Notes under the pieces: generated by a model | Databases searched by the model: none | What the model was told of the DNA's origin: nothing | The model's input: only the letters and a program-made list of their open reading frames with translations | Shown here: piece after piece, positions 9,496 to 18,251 of the stretch | Numbering within the stretch: position 1 is the stretch's first letter | Layout: the number at the start of each line of letters is the position of its first letter | Translations under genes and position numbers: made by a program | Source of the DNA: Paracoccus isoporae | GTDB taxonomy: Bacteria; Pseudomonadota; Alphaproteobacteria; Rhodobacterales; Rhodobacteraceae | Length of the DNA: 64,000 bases | Assembly: GCF_900101865.1 (NCBI RefSeq) | Contig: NZ_FNAH01000007.1 | Location: 62,001-126,000 of the forward strand | Direction: 5' to 3'

Positions 9496-11246
9496 AGAAG
9501 ATCCTGATCGCAAATCGCGGTGAAATCGCCCTGCGCGTGATCCGGGCCTGCCGGGATTACGGCGTCGCATCGGTCGCCGTCTACGCCGATCCCGACGCGG
9601 ACCTGCCCTATCTGCGCCTTGCGGACGAGGCCTATGCCCTGCCGGGCAGCAGACCCGCCGACACCTATCTGAACGCCGACGCCATTCTTAAGATCGCCCG
9701 GCGCGCCGGGGCCGATGCTGTCCATCCCGGTTATGGTTTCCTGTCCGAAAGTGCCGGTTTCGCGCAACAGGTGCAGTCGGCCGGTCTGATCTGGATCGGA
9801 CCGGGACCGGAGGCGATAGCAAAGCTCGGCGACAAGATCGCGGCCCGCGCCATCGCGCGCGAGGTCGGTGCGCCGCTCGTGCCGGGGACGGAGGGGCCGG
9901 TGCGCGATGCGGGGGAGATCCGCGAGTTCGTCCGGGCACATGGTCTGCCGGTGGCGATCAAGGCCTCGGCCGGCGGTGGCGGGCGGGGGATGCGCGTTGT
10001 GCGCAACGATGACGAGATCGAGGAGCTGTTCGCCGCCGCCTCCAGCGAGGCGCAAGGCGCCTTCGGCAATGGCGATTGCTATGTCGAGCGGTTCCTCGAT
10101 CGTCCGCGCCATGTCGAGGCGCAGGTGCTGGCCGATGCGCATGGGAACGTGGCGGTGGTCGGGCTGCGCGACTGTTCCCTGCAACGGCGCAACCAGAAAC
10201 TGGTCGAGGAGGCACCCGCGCCCTTCCTGCCCAACGGCATCGCCGCGCAGATCGCGACGGCATCGCAGGATATCTGCAGGGCCGCAGGCTATCAGGGGGC
10301 GGGCACGGTCGAGTTCCTGCTGGGTCAGGACGGGCTGCTGAGCTTCCTGGAGGTGAACACTCGGCTTCAGGTCGAACATCCGGTGACGGAGGAAAGCGCC
10401 GGTGTGGATCTGGTTGTCGCGCAGTTGGACATCGCAGACGGGAAGACCCTGCGTCTGAATGCGATGCCCGAGCCGCGTTGCCACGCCATCGAGTTCCGCA
10501 TCAATGCCGAGGATCCGGGGCGTGGTTTCCTGCCGACGCCGGGCCGGATTACCCGCTTCGCCCCGCCGGCCGGACCGGGTGTGCGGCTGGATTGCGGGGT
10601 GGAGACCGGATCGGTCGTGTCCGGGGCCTTCGATTCCCTGATGGCCAAACTGATCGTGACCGGCCCCACGCGCGAGATCGCCATCGCCCGCGCCCGCCGC
10701 GCCCTGGCCGAGTTCCGCATCGAGGGTGTGGCCTCGGTGCTGCCGTTTCACCGCGCCGTGCTCGAGGCCCCGGCTTTCAACGGAAGCGACGGGTTCGGCG
10801 TACATACCGGATGGATCGAGGCAGAGTTCGCCGACGATCTGGCGGCCGCGCTGCGTGTGGAGCCCGCCGAGGACACGGTGCTGCGCCTGCCGGTCGAGAT
10901 CGACGGTCAGCGCCGAGACCTGGGCTTCGGGGCGCACGCGCTTGCCCGGCTGGGCGCGGCGCTTGGTGCTGCGCGCCCAGCCGATGCGCCGGAGGCCGCG
11001 CGGGACACGGACAGCAAGACGGGCAGGACGGACCAGGCGGACGGGCTGCGGGCGCCGGTCTCCGGCACGCTGACGGCGTGGAAGGTCGCGGATGGCGAGA
11101 CGGTGGAGCCGGGCCGGACGCTCGCCGTCATGGAGGCGATGAAGATGGAGATGACGCTGACGGCGGATGGCGGCGGCACGATCAGGCGCAGGGTCGAGGC
11201 CGGTGCCGAACTGGCCGAGGGCGAACTGCTGGCCGACATCGAATGA
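9492..11246 (+). CDS. Biotin carboxylase with C-terminal biotin carrier domain
   Basis: A 584-residue AccC-type protein. The N-terminal fold has KILIANRGEIALRVIRA, the ATP-grasp loop is KASAGGGGRGMRVV near residue 157, and the active site is EVNTRLQVEHPVTEE. The last 70 residues form a lipoyl-like carrier whose biotinylated lysine is in EAMKME (Lys551). It is somewhat shorter than acyl-CoA carboxylase alpha chains, because little separates the two domains. No carboxyltransferase beta subunit is nearby. The AHS1-AHS2 protein next door has the carboxyltransferase fold of urea carboxylase, so this looks like a split urea-carboxylase-like enzyme acting with PxpA. The domain assignment is firm; the substrate is unknown. 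Confidence 0.88.
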   Translation: MKKILIANRGEIALRVIRACRDYGVASVAVYADPDADLPYLRLADEAYALPGSRPADTYLNADAILKIARRAGADAVHPGYGFLSESAGFAQQVQSAGLIWIGPGPEAIAKLGDKIAARAIAREVGAPLVPGTEGPVRDAGEIREFVRAHGLPVAIKASAGGGGRGMRVVRNDDEIEELFAAASSEAQGAFGNGDCYVERFLDRPRHVEAQVLADAHGNVAVVGLRDCSLQRRNQKLVEEAPAPFLPNGIAAQIATASQDICRAAGYQGAGTVEFLLGQDGLLSFLEVNTRLQVEHPVTEESAGVDLVVAQLDIADGKTLRLNAMPEPRCHAIEFRINAEDPGRGFLPTPGRITRFAPPAGPGVRLDCGVETGSVVSGAFDSLMAKLIVTGPTREIAIARARRALAEFRIEGVASVLPFHRAVLEAPAFNGSDGFGVHTGWIEAEFADDLAAALRVEPAEDTVLRLPVEIDGQRRDLGFGAHALARLGAALGAARPADAPEAARDTDSKTGRTDQADGLRAPVSGTLTAWKVADGETVEPGRTLAVMEAMKMEMTLTADGGGTIRRRVEAGAELAEGELLADIE

Positions 11247-11401
11247 GGCGGGCGAGCCATCGCGCGGCCCCGCCATCATGCAAGCGTGATCCGGTTCCGG
11301 CCGCGGCGGCATCGACAAGTGCCGGTCTTTGCTGAAACATGCCGCACCGAACCGGACGCGCTGCTAGCCTGTCCCCGATCCGACCTGACAGCGAGGCCGC
11401 C

Positions 11402-12787
11402 ATGACCGAACCCAACACGCAGACGGAACGCGCCGGGGACCGCTATGCGCGGGAGCTGGAGCGGCATCTCGACTGGCTGGACACCTTCACCTCGACCGCG
11501 CTCGGGGTGCTGTCGGCGGCATCGGGGATCTATACCTATCTGGGTGTGCGCACGCTGCTGGATGATCCGGGGATGTGGACGACCTTCGCGGCGCTTGCCT
11601 ATTCCATCGCCGTCTCGGTCGGGATCTTCGTGTTCTGGTCCTACATGCTGCGGCTGCTGCCCGCCGTGCGAAGTGCTGCCTCCCGCGTCGGGCTGTTGCT
11701 GGCAATGGTTCTGGGCAGCGTCGCCATCGTCGCCATTTCGTCCTGGCTGAACGCGGCGGCCCTGGCGGGCGGTGCGGCGGTCGAGACGCATATGGCGACG
11801 ACCGTTCAGCATTACCAGGCGTCGCTGGAACGCGCCCATTCCAACGCGGTGGCCGGTCAGTCCCTGTCGCGCGACGTGGCCCGCGTCCGGCAAAGCTTCA
11901 GCGATCTGTCCGAGCAGGAGGCCGGCGGCACGCTGTCGGGATTTTCCGGTCGGGGCGCGGTGTTCCGGGTGCTGATCCAGAAAAGCGCCGAGCTGGAGGC
12001 GCTCGAAACCCAGCTCAACGAGGTCGAGGGACCGATCGAGGCCACATTCGCGCAGGGCAACGCCATCCTGTCGCAGATGCGCGGCACCACGGTGGGGCCG
12101 GGCGCGCTGTCCGACCGCACCGTGCAGTTTTCGGAAGACGCGGTGGAACTGGCCGGGTTGATTACCCAGCTTCGCCAGCTTAATCCCGCGCAGCTCGTAT
12201 CGCGGGCCGCGAACGATCTGGCCGAGGCGGTGGTGCTGCCGGAACTCGACGGTTCGACCGCCGCTATCCAGCAGGGCCAGTACAATACGATCAACTCTGT
12301 CCTGACGCTGGTCGCGCAGCGAGCCAACACGCTCTCGACCGCCGCGGCGGAGGTCGAGGCGCTGCCGCCTCCCGATGAAGCCGTCTATACACCCATGTCG
12401 GCCGCGGATGCGGTGATCGTCTATGCGGGGAATTTCGTGCCGGCCTGGGCGGGCGCGATTTCCATCGACCTGCTGCCGGCGGTGCTGGTCTTCATCATCA
12501 TGGTGATCCAGGCGGCGATCCGGGGCGGACGCGGGGTGCATCACAGCGATGACCGCATGACCGTGGGCGAGCTGCGCGCTGCCCTGGCCGCGGCCGAGAT
12601 CCTGCGAGAATATGAGGAGCAATCGGCTTCGCCCGCCCGGCGCGCGGGACGGCAAGCACACGTGCCGGATGTCACGGCGTCCCGCAACGGGCGCGACGCC
12701 GCTCCCGCTCCCCCGATAGCGCCGCCAGCACCTTCACCCCAGGCGGATGAGGGCGCGGATGGCCGCCCGCTCGGCCCGGAGCGGTGA
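11402..12787 (+). CDS. Polytopic membrane protein with large coiled-coil loop, unknown
   Basis: A 461-residue protein I cannot assign to a named family. Three membrane segments lie near residues 30-50, 60-83 and 96-117. A helical segment of about 220 residues, rich in Glu, Gln, Ala and Leu, follows and is probably periplasmic. A fourth membrane segment lies near 350-372, and the ~88-residue cytoplasmic tail ends in a Pro/Ala-rich stretch. The ATG at 11402 is preferred over an earlier in-frame ATG because the upstream residues are Arg/Pro-rich. The stop overlaps the GTG start of the ClpP-fold gene, so the two products may work together at the membrane. Confidence 0.65.
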   Translation: MTEPNTQTERAGDRYARELERHLDWLDTFTSTALGVLSAASGIYTYLGVRTLLDDPGMWTTFAALAYSIAVSVGIFVFWSYMLRLLPAVRSAASRVGLLLAMVLGSVAIVAISSWLNAAALAGGAAVETHMATTVQHYQASLERAHSNAVAGQSLSRDVARVRQSFSDLSEQEAGGTLSGFSGRGAVFRVLIQKSAELEALETQLNEVEGPIEATFAQGNAILSQMRGTTVGPGALSDRTVQFSEDAVELAGLITQLRQLNPAQLVSRAANDLAEAVVLPELDGSTAAIQQGQYNTINSVLTLVAQRANTLSTAAAEVEALPPPDEAVYTPMSAADAVIVYAGNFVPAWAGAISIDLLPAVLVFIIMVIQAAIRGGRGVHHSDDRMTVGELRAALAAAEILREYEEQSASPARRAGRQAHVPDVTASRNGRDAAPAPPIAPPAPSPQADEGADGRPLGPER

Positions 12788-13524
12788 GGATGGGGCTGCT
12801 CTCCTCTCCCGGCGCGGCGATCCGGCTGGTGCTGCTGTCTCAGGTCGTGCTGGCCGGTGCCATCGTCTGGATGGATCTGCGCGACAGTCGCGGCACCGCC
12901 GCGCCGGGGATGTTCGCCCCGCCGACGGACGGACCCAGCGTGCGCCCCTATCGCCCCGACCTGGGCCCGGCAGAGCCCGGCGCCCCGGCCATGCGGCCAA
13001 TGTCGAGTGAACTGGACTTCTCGATCGTGGGCGGCGCGATCCGGCTGTCCGGGCAGATCGCAGGCGGCGATGCGGACCGTTTCGCCCGCTGGTTCGATGA
13101 AAACCGCCCAGCCGAGACCCTTATCTGGCTCGATTCCTCGGGCGGCTCGGTGGCCGATGCGCTCGCCATCGGCCGGACCATCCGCGCGGCGCGGCTGGAT
13201 ACGGAGGTGGCGGACGGCTCGGTCTGCCTTTCCGCTTGCCCCTATATCCTTGCCGGAGGGGTGAACCGTTCGGCCAGCGAGGGCGCGGTGGTCGGCGTCC
13301 ACCAGCATTTCTTCGGCAAGAACACGCTGCTGCCTGCCTTCATGGCGGTGCGCGATGTCCAGCGGGCGCAGGCCAGCGTGATGGATTACCTTGGCGAGAT
13401 GGGCGTGGATCTGCGGCTGATGAGCTATGCGCTGCGCACCCCGCCCGAAGACATTCACTTGCTCGACAGCGCCGAAATGACGGCGCTGAAACTGACAACA
13501 GATGCGGGCGCGGACCCCGCCTGA
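12784..13524 (+). CDS. Membrane-anchored or exported ClpP-fold (COG3904-like) protein
   Basis: A 246-residue protein (GTG start; an ATG two codons on is possible). An N-terminal hydrophobic segment, residues 12-30, gives a signal anchor. A Pro-rich linker follows, then a ClpP/crotonase-fold domain from about residue 76. Visible features are the glycine-rich strand LDSSGGSVADAL, the likely nucleophile Ser150 in CLSACPYILAGG and the likely His173 in GVHQHF, in the order seen in ClpP-like and SppA-like serine peptidases. The GTGA overlap with the upstream coiled-coil membrane gene suggests a functional pair. Substrate and peptidase activity are unproven. Confidence 0.72.
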   Translation: MRMGLLSSPGAAIRLVLLSQVVLAGAIVWMDLRDSRGTAAPGMFAPPTDGPSVRPYRPDLGPAEPGAPAMRPMSSELDFSIVGGAIRLSGQIAGGDADRFARWFDENRPAETLIWLDSSGGSVADALAIGRTIRAARLDTEVADGSVCLSACPYILAGGVNRSASEGAVVGVHQHFFGKNTLLPAFMAVRDVQRAQASVMDYLGEMGVDLRLMSYALRTPPEDIHLLDSAEMTALKLTTDAGADPA

Positions 13525-13732
13525 CAGATCGGCGCGCATCGCCGCGCGGCTGCAAAAATCGGTTGCAAATATGAACTGAAAGGCCCATTTCCGGTCCGTG
13601 ATGCCGGAATACGGCGGTTCGTTTCACCGAACCCCGCAAGCTTGTCGGGCGGGGCGGCGTTGGTGCAATCGATTGTTGCAGAACGGTTTTCTCTGCGTAA
13701 ACTCCGGCAGGACTAGGGGCTGAGGCGGATTG

Positions 13733-16042
13733 ATGGCGGTGATTTCCGATTCCACGCGGTTGATGCGGGATGAGGACAGCCCGATGCTCCTGCGCCTGTC
13801 GCGGGCGCTTGCGCGGCTGAAATCCACCCTGACCGTGATGAATGTGACCGCCCGTCCCGGCGACGAACTCAGCGGGCTCCTGGCCTGGCTGCGGCACGGG
13901 CTGGGGATGCGCCTCGTCATCGCCTGCGCCACGCGCGGCGAAAGCGGCGAGAACCTGTGCGGGGTGGAAAGCGGCGATGCGCTCGGACTGATCCGTACGA
14001 CGGAGATGGAGGCGGCGGCGAAGGTGCTGGATTCGCATCTTCTCTGGCTCGGCTACGGCATGTCCGATCCGGTGCATGATTTCGGTTACTCCCGTGATGG
14101 CGAGGAGACATTGCGACGCTGGCGAGGCGATCTGGTGATCCGTCGGCTGGCCGGGGGATATCGGATCTATCGCCCGGACATCGTGCTGCTCTCTCATGCC
14201 GACATCCCCGGCACGCCTGGCCATCACCGCGCCATGGCCCCGATCGCCGAGGCCGCGATGGCGCTTGCGGCCGATCCGATGGCCGATCTGGGCGACGTGC
14301 CGGGCAGCGATCTGCCGGCCTGGCAAGTCTCCAAGCTGTATCTGCCGGCGCGGCCGGGCGGCACGGGCGATGGTCCCGTCCCCACGCTGACGGTCGAGGC
14401 GGCGCGGCGCGATCGGGTGACCGGCGTGCCGTTCGAGCGGATCGGTGAATGGTCGCGCGCGCGCCACGCGTCGCAGGGTCTCGGCCGCTGGCCGGCCGCG
14501 CCACGCCGAAGCTGGGATCTGCACCGCCTCGGCGCGATGCGCGAGGGCGACATGGCCGAGGGGCTTGCATCCGATCTCGTCGGCCTCGCGGATGATTGTG
14601 TCGATCTGCCGATGCTCTATGACGCGGCGGAGCATGTGGCGGCGGCGCTCGCGCAGTTCCCGGATGCCGAGGCCGTCGTGCCGCATCTGCTGCGCGCCGA
14701 CACCGCGCTGCGCGAGGCGGACCGCCAGATCACCCGGAATTGCGCCCGGTTTCACGGCCACTGCATCAGCCAGAAGCGCCAGGAGATCGCCCTCGCCATA
14801 TCCGAGGCGATTGGGCTCAGGCCCTATCTCTCGGTCAGCCCGCACCGGCTGGAGGCGGGCGGCTCGGCCGATCTGCGCCTGCAGATGGAGCCGGGCATCG
14901 CCACCCGGATCAGCGATATCGAGTTCCATCTGCCCGCGGGCGCGACAATCAGCGAACAGCGCATCTCCACTGCGCCCGGCGCGGCGCCGACCCCGAATTT
15001 CCGCCCCTTCTGGTCGCCGCATGGATGCCGGGCGGTGCTGCGCGCCGATGTCAGTTTCGATCTGCGCAGCCAGCGGCTGACCATCCCGGTTCCCGCCATC
15101 CCGGATCTGTGCATCGCGCCCTCTCCGCTTGTGTCCTTTACCCCCGCAGAGGTGCTGCTGACCCCGCATGCCCGCAGCGCCATGGTGCAGGTCTCGCCGC
15201 CAGGGTCCGGCCTGACCGGCAGCGCCGGGATCACGCTTTCGCAGACGGGGGACGAGGTCACGCTGAGCTGGCCGGAGGGCAGCCCGCCCGGTCACCAGCT
15301 TCTGCGCGGGCGGGCCGCGGACGGCGCACCGGGATTCTCCGAGACGCAGCTTGCCCTGCCGGACGGACACGGGGCCGGGATGGCCGCGCCGGCCATGCTT
15401 CGCGTGTTGTCGCTCGATTGCGCGCGCCCGCTTGGCCGGATCGGCGTGATCGCCGGTCGGGATCGCGCTGGGTTATGGCTGCAACGCCTGGGCGCGGACG
15501 CGCGAGAGGTGGAGATGGGTGGGCGGGTCGATCTGTCGGACCTCGATGCAGTTCTTCTGGGGGTCGATGCCGCGGCGCGGCGCGGGCTCGACCCTGCCGC
15601 GCTGCGCGATTTCGTGGCGCGGGGCGGCTATCTTCTGAGCCTGGAACACCGGGCCGAGGCCTGGAACGGGGCCGGCATCGCGCCTCTGCCGCTGCGCATC
15701 GGGACCGCGCCGGCGCGAGGCTGCGCGGTGGATCCGGCGGGGCCGGTCACGCTGCTTTCGTCCGATCATTCGCTGCTGACCGGCCCGAACCGGATCACGG
15801 CAGAGGATTGGGCGGGATGGGTCAGCCATCGCGGCCAGAACTTCGCGCAGGAATGGGATGCGGCCTATGAACCGCTGATCGAGCTGTCGGATGAACGCGG
15901 CACCGCGCAACGCGGCGCGGTGCTCTCGGCGCGGATCGGCCAGGGGCGGCACAGCCATTGCGTGCTGTCGCTGCCGCGCCAGATGGATGCGGGGATCCCC
16001 GGCGCATTTCGCATCTTCGCCAACCTGATCTCGGCCTGGTAG
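13733..16042 (+). CDS. Large PIG-L (LmbE-like) family protein with altered metal motif
   Basis: A 769-residue protein from ATG 13733; a TTG one codon earlier is also possible. The N-terminal ~280 residues follow the PIG-L deacetylase pattern: TRGESGENLCG near residue 68, HDFGYSRDGEET near 115 and PGHHRA near 162. The zinc-binding signature that is normally AHPDDE reads ARPGDE here (residues 40-45), so the first His and one Asp are missing. A beta-rich middle region follows. The last ~200 residues resemble a class I glutamine-amidotransferase-like flavodoxin fold, as in other long PIG-L proteins. No signal peptide was seen. It may have lost zinc or act as a binding protein. Confidence 0.75.
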   Translation: MAVISDSTRLMRDEDSPMLLRLSRALARLKSTLTVMNVTARPGDELSGLLAWLRHGLGMRLVIACATRGESGENLCGVESGDALGLIRTTEMEAAAKVLDSHLLWLGYGMSDPVHDFGYSRDGEETLRRWRGDLVIRRLAGGYRIYRPDIVLLSHADIPGTPGHHRAMAPIAEAAMALAADPMADLGDVPGSDLPAWQVSKLYLPARPGGTGDGPVPTLTVEAARRDRVTGVPFERIGEWSRARHASQGLGRWPAAPRRSWDLHRLGAMREGDMAEGLASDLVGLADDCVDLPMLYDAAEHVAAALAQFPDAEAVVPHLLRADTALREADRQITRNCARFHGHCISQKRQEIALAISEAIGLRPYLSVSPHRLEAGGSADLRLQMEPGIATRISDIEFHLPAGATISEQRISTAPGAAPTPNFRPFWSPHGCRAVLRADVSFDLRSQRLTIPVPAIPDLCIAPSPLVSFTPAEVLLTPHARSAMVQVSPPGSGLTGSAGITLSQTGDEVTLSWPEGSPPGHQLLRGRAADGAPGFSETQLALPDGHGAGMAAPAMLRVLSLDCARPLGRIGVIAGRDRAGLWLQRLGADAREVEMGGRVDLSDLDAVLLGVDAAARRGLDPAALRDFVARGGYLLSLEHRAEAWNGAGIAPLPLRIGTAPARGCAVDPAGPVTLLSSDHSLLTGPNRITAEDWAGWVSHRGQNFAQEWDAAYEPLIELSDERGTAQRGAVLSARIGQGRHSHCVLSLPRQMDAGIPGAFRIFANLISAW

Positions 16043-16105
16043 CGCGCGGGCGGGCTGTCCGTTTTCCGCCCCTGCCAGCCACCCCGGCGCGCCATGCGGG
16101 GGCGG

Positions 16106-17005
16106 TTACACCAGCCCGTTCCGCGACAAAAAGCCCTGCATCTTCCGGCTCTGCGCCTCGGTCAGCGGCCAGGCCGAGGGCGGGCGGGTCGGCCCGCAAT
16201 CGCGCCCCATCGCCTGCAGGGCGGCCTTCACCCCGGTGACATTGGTGCCGTTATGCTCCTCGGCCCGGATATCCTCGAAGCCGCGCATTTCCTCGATCAG
16301 CGCATTGGCCTGGCCGTAATCGCCCGCCTCGAGCGCGGCATGGATCGCGACGGAGCGTTCCGGCCAGACATTGATGAGCCCGGAGGTAAAGCCGCGCGCG
16401 CCGACCGCATAGAAGCTGGGCGCCCAGACTTCGGCCAGACCGCCGACCCAGACGATCGCGGGATCGCAGGCGCCCTTGGCATCGGCCAGCTTCATCGGGT
16501 TCGGCGTCGCCCATTTCACCCCTTTGACCCCCGGCACGGCGCATAGATCGGCAATCGCCGCGGTGCCGATCGTGTCGTTGCGCAGATAGAGCATCATCGG
16601 CAGCCCGCCCGAGGCATCGGCGATGGCGTGCAGGTAATCGACCACGCCGCGAGGTGCTACGAAGGGATCGGGCGGCTGATGGATCATCAGCGCGGCCGCA
16701 CCGGCATCGGCCGAGCGCCGCGCCAGCCGCACCGCGTCGCGAATGCCGCGTCCCACTCCGGCCAGCACCGGGGCGCGGTCGCCGACCATGTCGCAGACCG
16801 CCCCGGCCATGTCGCAGGCCTCGTCCGTGGTCAGCGCGTAGAACTCGCCGGTATTGCCGTTCACCACCGGCATATGCAGCCCGGCGCCGAGCGCGTGATC
16901 GATGATTGGCGCAAGCCGGTCTGGCGCGATCTCTCCGCCCGCGTCATAGGGGGTGACAAGAATGCCGGAAATTCCGGTCAATGCGTCGTCAAGGGTGCGT
17001 GTCAT
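16106..17005 (-). CDS. Dihydrodipicolinate-synthase-family lyase (sugar-acid type)
   Basis: A 299-residue class I aldolase-fold enzyme of the DapA/NanA superfamily. The catalytic tyrosine is in MMLYLRNDT and the Schiff-base lysine in GVKGVKWATPN. The N-terminal VTPYDAGGEI and NGNTGEFYAL motifs fit the superfamily. In this setting a 5-dehydro-4-deoxyglucarate or 2-keto-3-deoxypentonate dehydratase, giving 2-oxoglutarate semialdehyde, is likely, because a KGSADH is encoded 9 kb away. A KDG-type aldolase is an alternative. It is transcribed away from the udh-like gene across a 448-bp divergent region. Confidence 0.75.
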   Translation of the reverse strand: MTRTLDDALTGISGILVTPYDAGGEIAPDRLAPIIDHALGAGLHMPVVNGNTGEFYALTTDEACDMAGAVCDMVGDRAPVLAGVGRGIRDAVRLARRSADAGAAALMIHQPPDPFVAPRGVVDYLHAIADASGGLPMMLYLRNDTIGTAAIADLCAVPGVKGVKWATPNPMKLADAKGACDPAIVWVGGLAEVWAPSFYAVGARGFTSGLINVWPERSVAIHAALEAGDYGQANALIEEMRGFEDIRAEEHNGTNVTGVKAALQAMGRDCGPTRPPSAWPLTEAQSRKMQGFLSRNGLV

Positions 17006-17453
17006 GTCGTTCTCCTCAAAATCTTACCTTTTCCGAGATTGCCTCCATTGGAAGCGCAACCTGCCAGGGACAATGCCGTCCGGCCGCGATCTGAGACCCG
17101 CGACATGCTCGGACCCCTCGCAGACCAGAGGCTCGCGTCCCACGGCGAACACCGCGGGAAATATCAGGAACTTTGGAGAAAAGCCAAGATAATTTGCTTA
17201 TTCTCCGTTATTTCCTCGTGTGAAGTGAATGTCCGAACTAGCTAGAAGCCTAAATAATTAATTCTAAGATACTGCGGTTAATAAAGAATATCGCATATAT
17301 CCTTGCCTCCATCCAGCCGCCGCCTGCCAAGTCGACTGGCGTCGAGGTCTCAATTTGTCCTATAAGTTTGCTTTTAAGCTCCCTTCTTGCGGGGATCGCA
17401 GCGGGTGCGGCAGCATGGACGCGGCATTGACCAACCGGAGAGAGGGCCAGGCG
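17006..17453. promoter_or_regulatory. 448-bp divergent control region of lyase and udh-like gene
   Basis: No gene is supported here. Positions about 17180-17310 are markedly A/T-rich and probably hold the divergent promoters. ATTTGTC occurs at 17353-17359, followed by CTATAAGT. This resembles the ATTTGTCAAT repeats near the GntR gene (18993-19002 and 19024-19033), one of which is followed by AAGT. The ribosome-binding site before the udh-like ATG at 17454 is GGAGAGAGG. Confidence 0.45.
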
Positions 17454-18251
17454 ATGAAAGACAGCGTGTATCCGCAGAAGATACTTCTGACCGGGGCCGC
17501 GGGCGGGTTGGGGCAGGTGGCCGCGCGCCATCTGGGCCGGATGCTGCGGCGTGGCGATCTCGCCGGGCTGCGGATGGCAGACATCAACCCGATGGAGGAG
17601 GTGGAAGGAGCCGAGATCGTCCAGACCCCGATCAGCGAACGCGATGTCATCTTCGATCTCGTCGAAGATATGGACGCGGTGATCCATCTGTCCGGCATCT
17701 CGGGCGAAAGTGACTGGGCGTCACTGATCCCGTCCAACCTTGCGGCCACCGCGCATCTCTGGGATGCGGCCTTTGCGCATGGCACCGACCGGATCCTGTT
17801 TGCCAGTTCCAACCATGCGGTGGGGATGTATCCGGTCGAGCAGCGCATTGATGACACGGCCGCGCCGCGCCCGGACAGCCGATACGGGCTGACGAAGGCG
17901 TTCGGCGAACAACTCGGCGCGCTCTACGCGGTAAAGACGCCGGTGCGGTCCTTCTGCATGCGGATCGGCTCCTGCTTCGCGCAGGTCACCGCGCGGCGGC
18001 ATCTCAAGACCTTCCAGTCGCATGCCGATTTCCTTCGCATGATCGAGACCGGACTGACCGCCGATTACCGGCACGAGGTGGTTTACGGCATTTCTGACAA
18101 TGACGACAGTTTCTGGGATAATCGCAATGCCTTGCGGCTGGGATACACACCGCGCGACAAGCCGCAGGATTTCTTGGCGGAGGAGATCGACCAGACGGAG
18201 CATCGCCTTCAGGGCGGCGAGTTCCCCGATCTGCCGCTCAGCCGCGACTAG
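17454..18251 (+). CDS. Uronate-dehydrogenase-like NAD-dependent SDR
   Basis: A 265-residue extended-SDR enzyme. The NAD-binding loop is TGAAGGLGQ near residue 13. Catalytic features of uronate dehydrogenase are visible: FASSNHAVGMYP with the Ser, YGLTKAFGE with Tyr and Lys, and the Udh-typical CMRIGSC and WDN motifs. Udh oxidises D-galacturonate or D-glucuronate at C1 to the aldarolactone. The ATG at 17454 has a good ribosome-binding site, and the upstream in-frame codons do not look coding. The 3' end overlaps the convergent GntR gene by 4 bp. Oxidation of a different sugar is possible, since no enolase-type aldarate dehydratase is nearby. Confidence 0.78.
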   Translation: MKDSVYPQKILLTGAAGGLGQVAARHLGRMLRRGDLAGLRMADINPMEEVEGAEIVQTPISERDVIFDLVEDMDAVIHLSGISGESDWASLIPSNLAATAHLWDAAFAHGTDRILFASSNHAVGMYPVEQRIDDTAAPRPDSRYGLTKAFGEQLGALYAVKTPVRSFCMRIGSCFAQVTARRHLKTFQSHADFLRMIETGLTADYRHEVVYGISDNDDSFWDNRNALRLGYTPRDKPQDFLAEEIDQTEHRLQGGEFPDLPLSRD

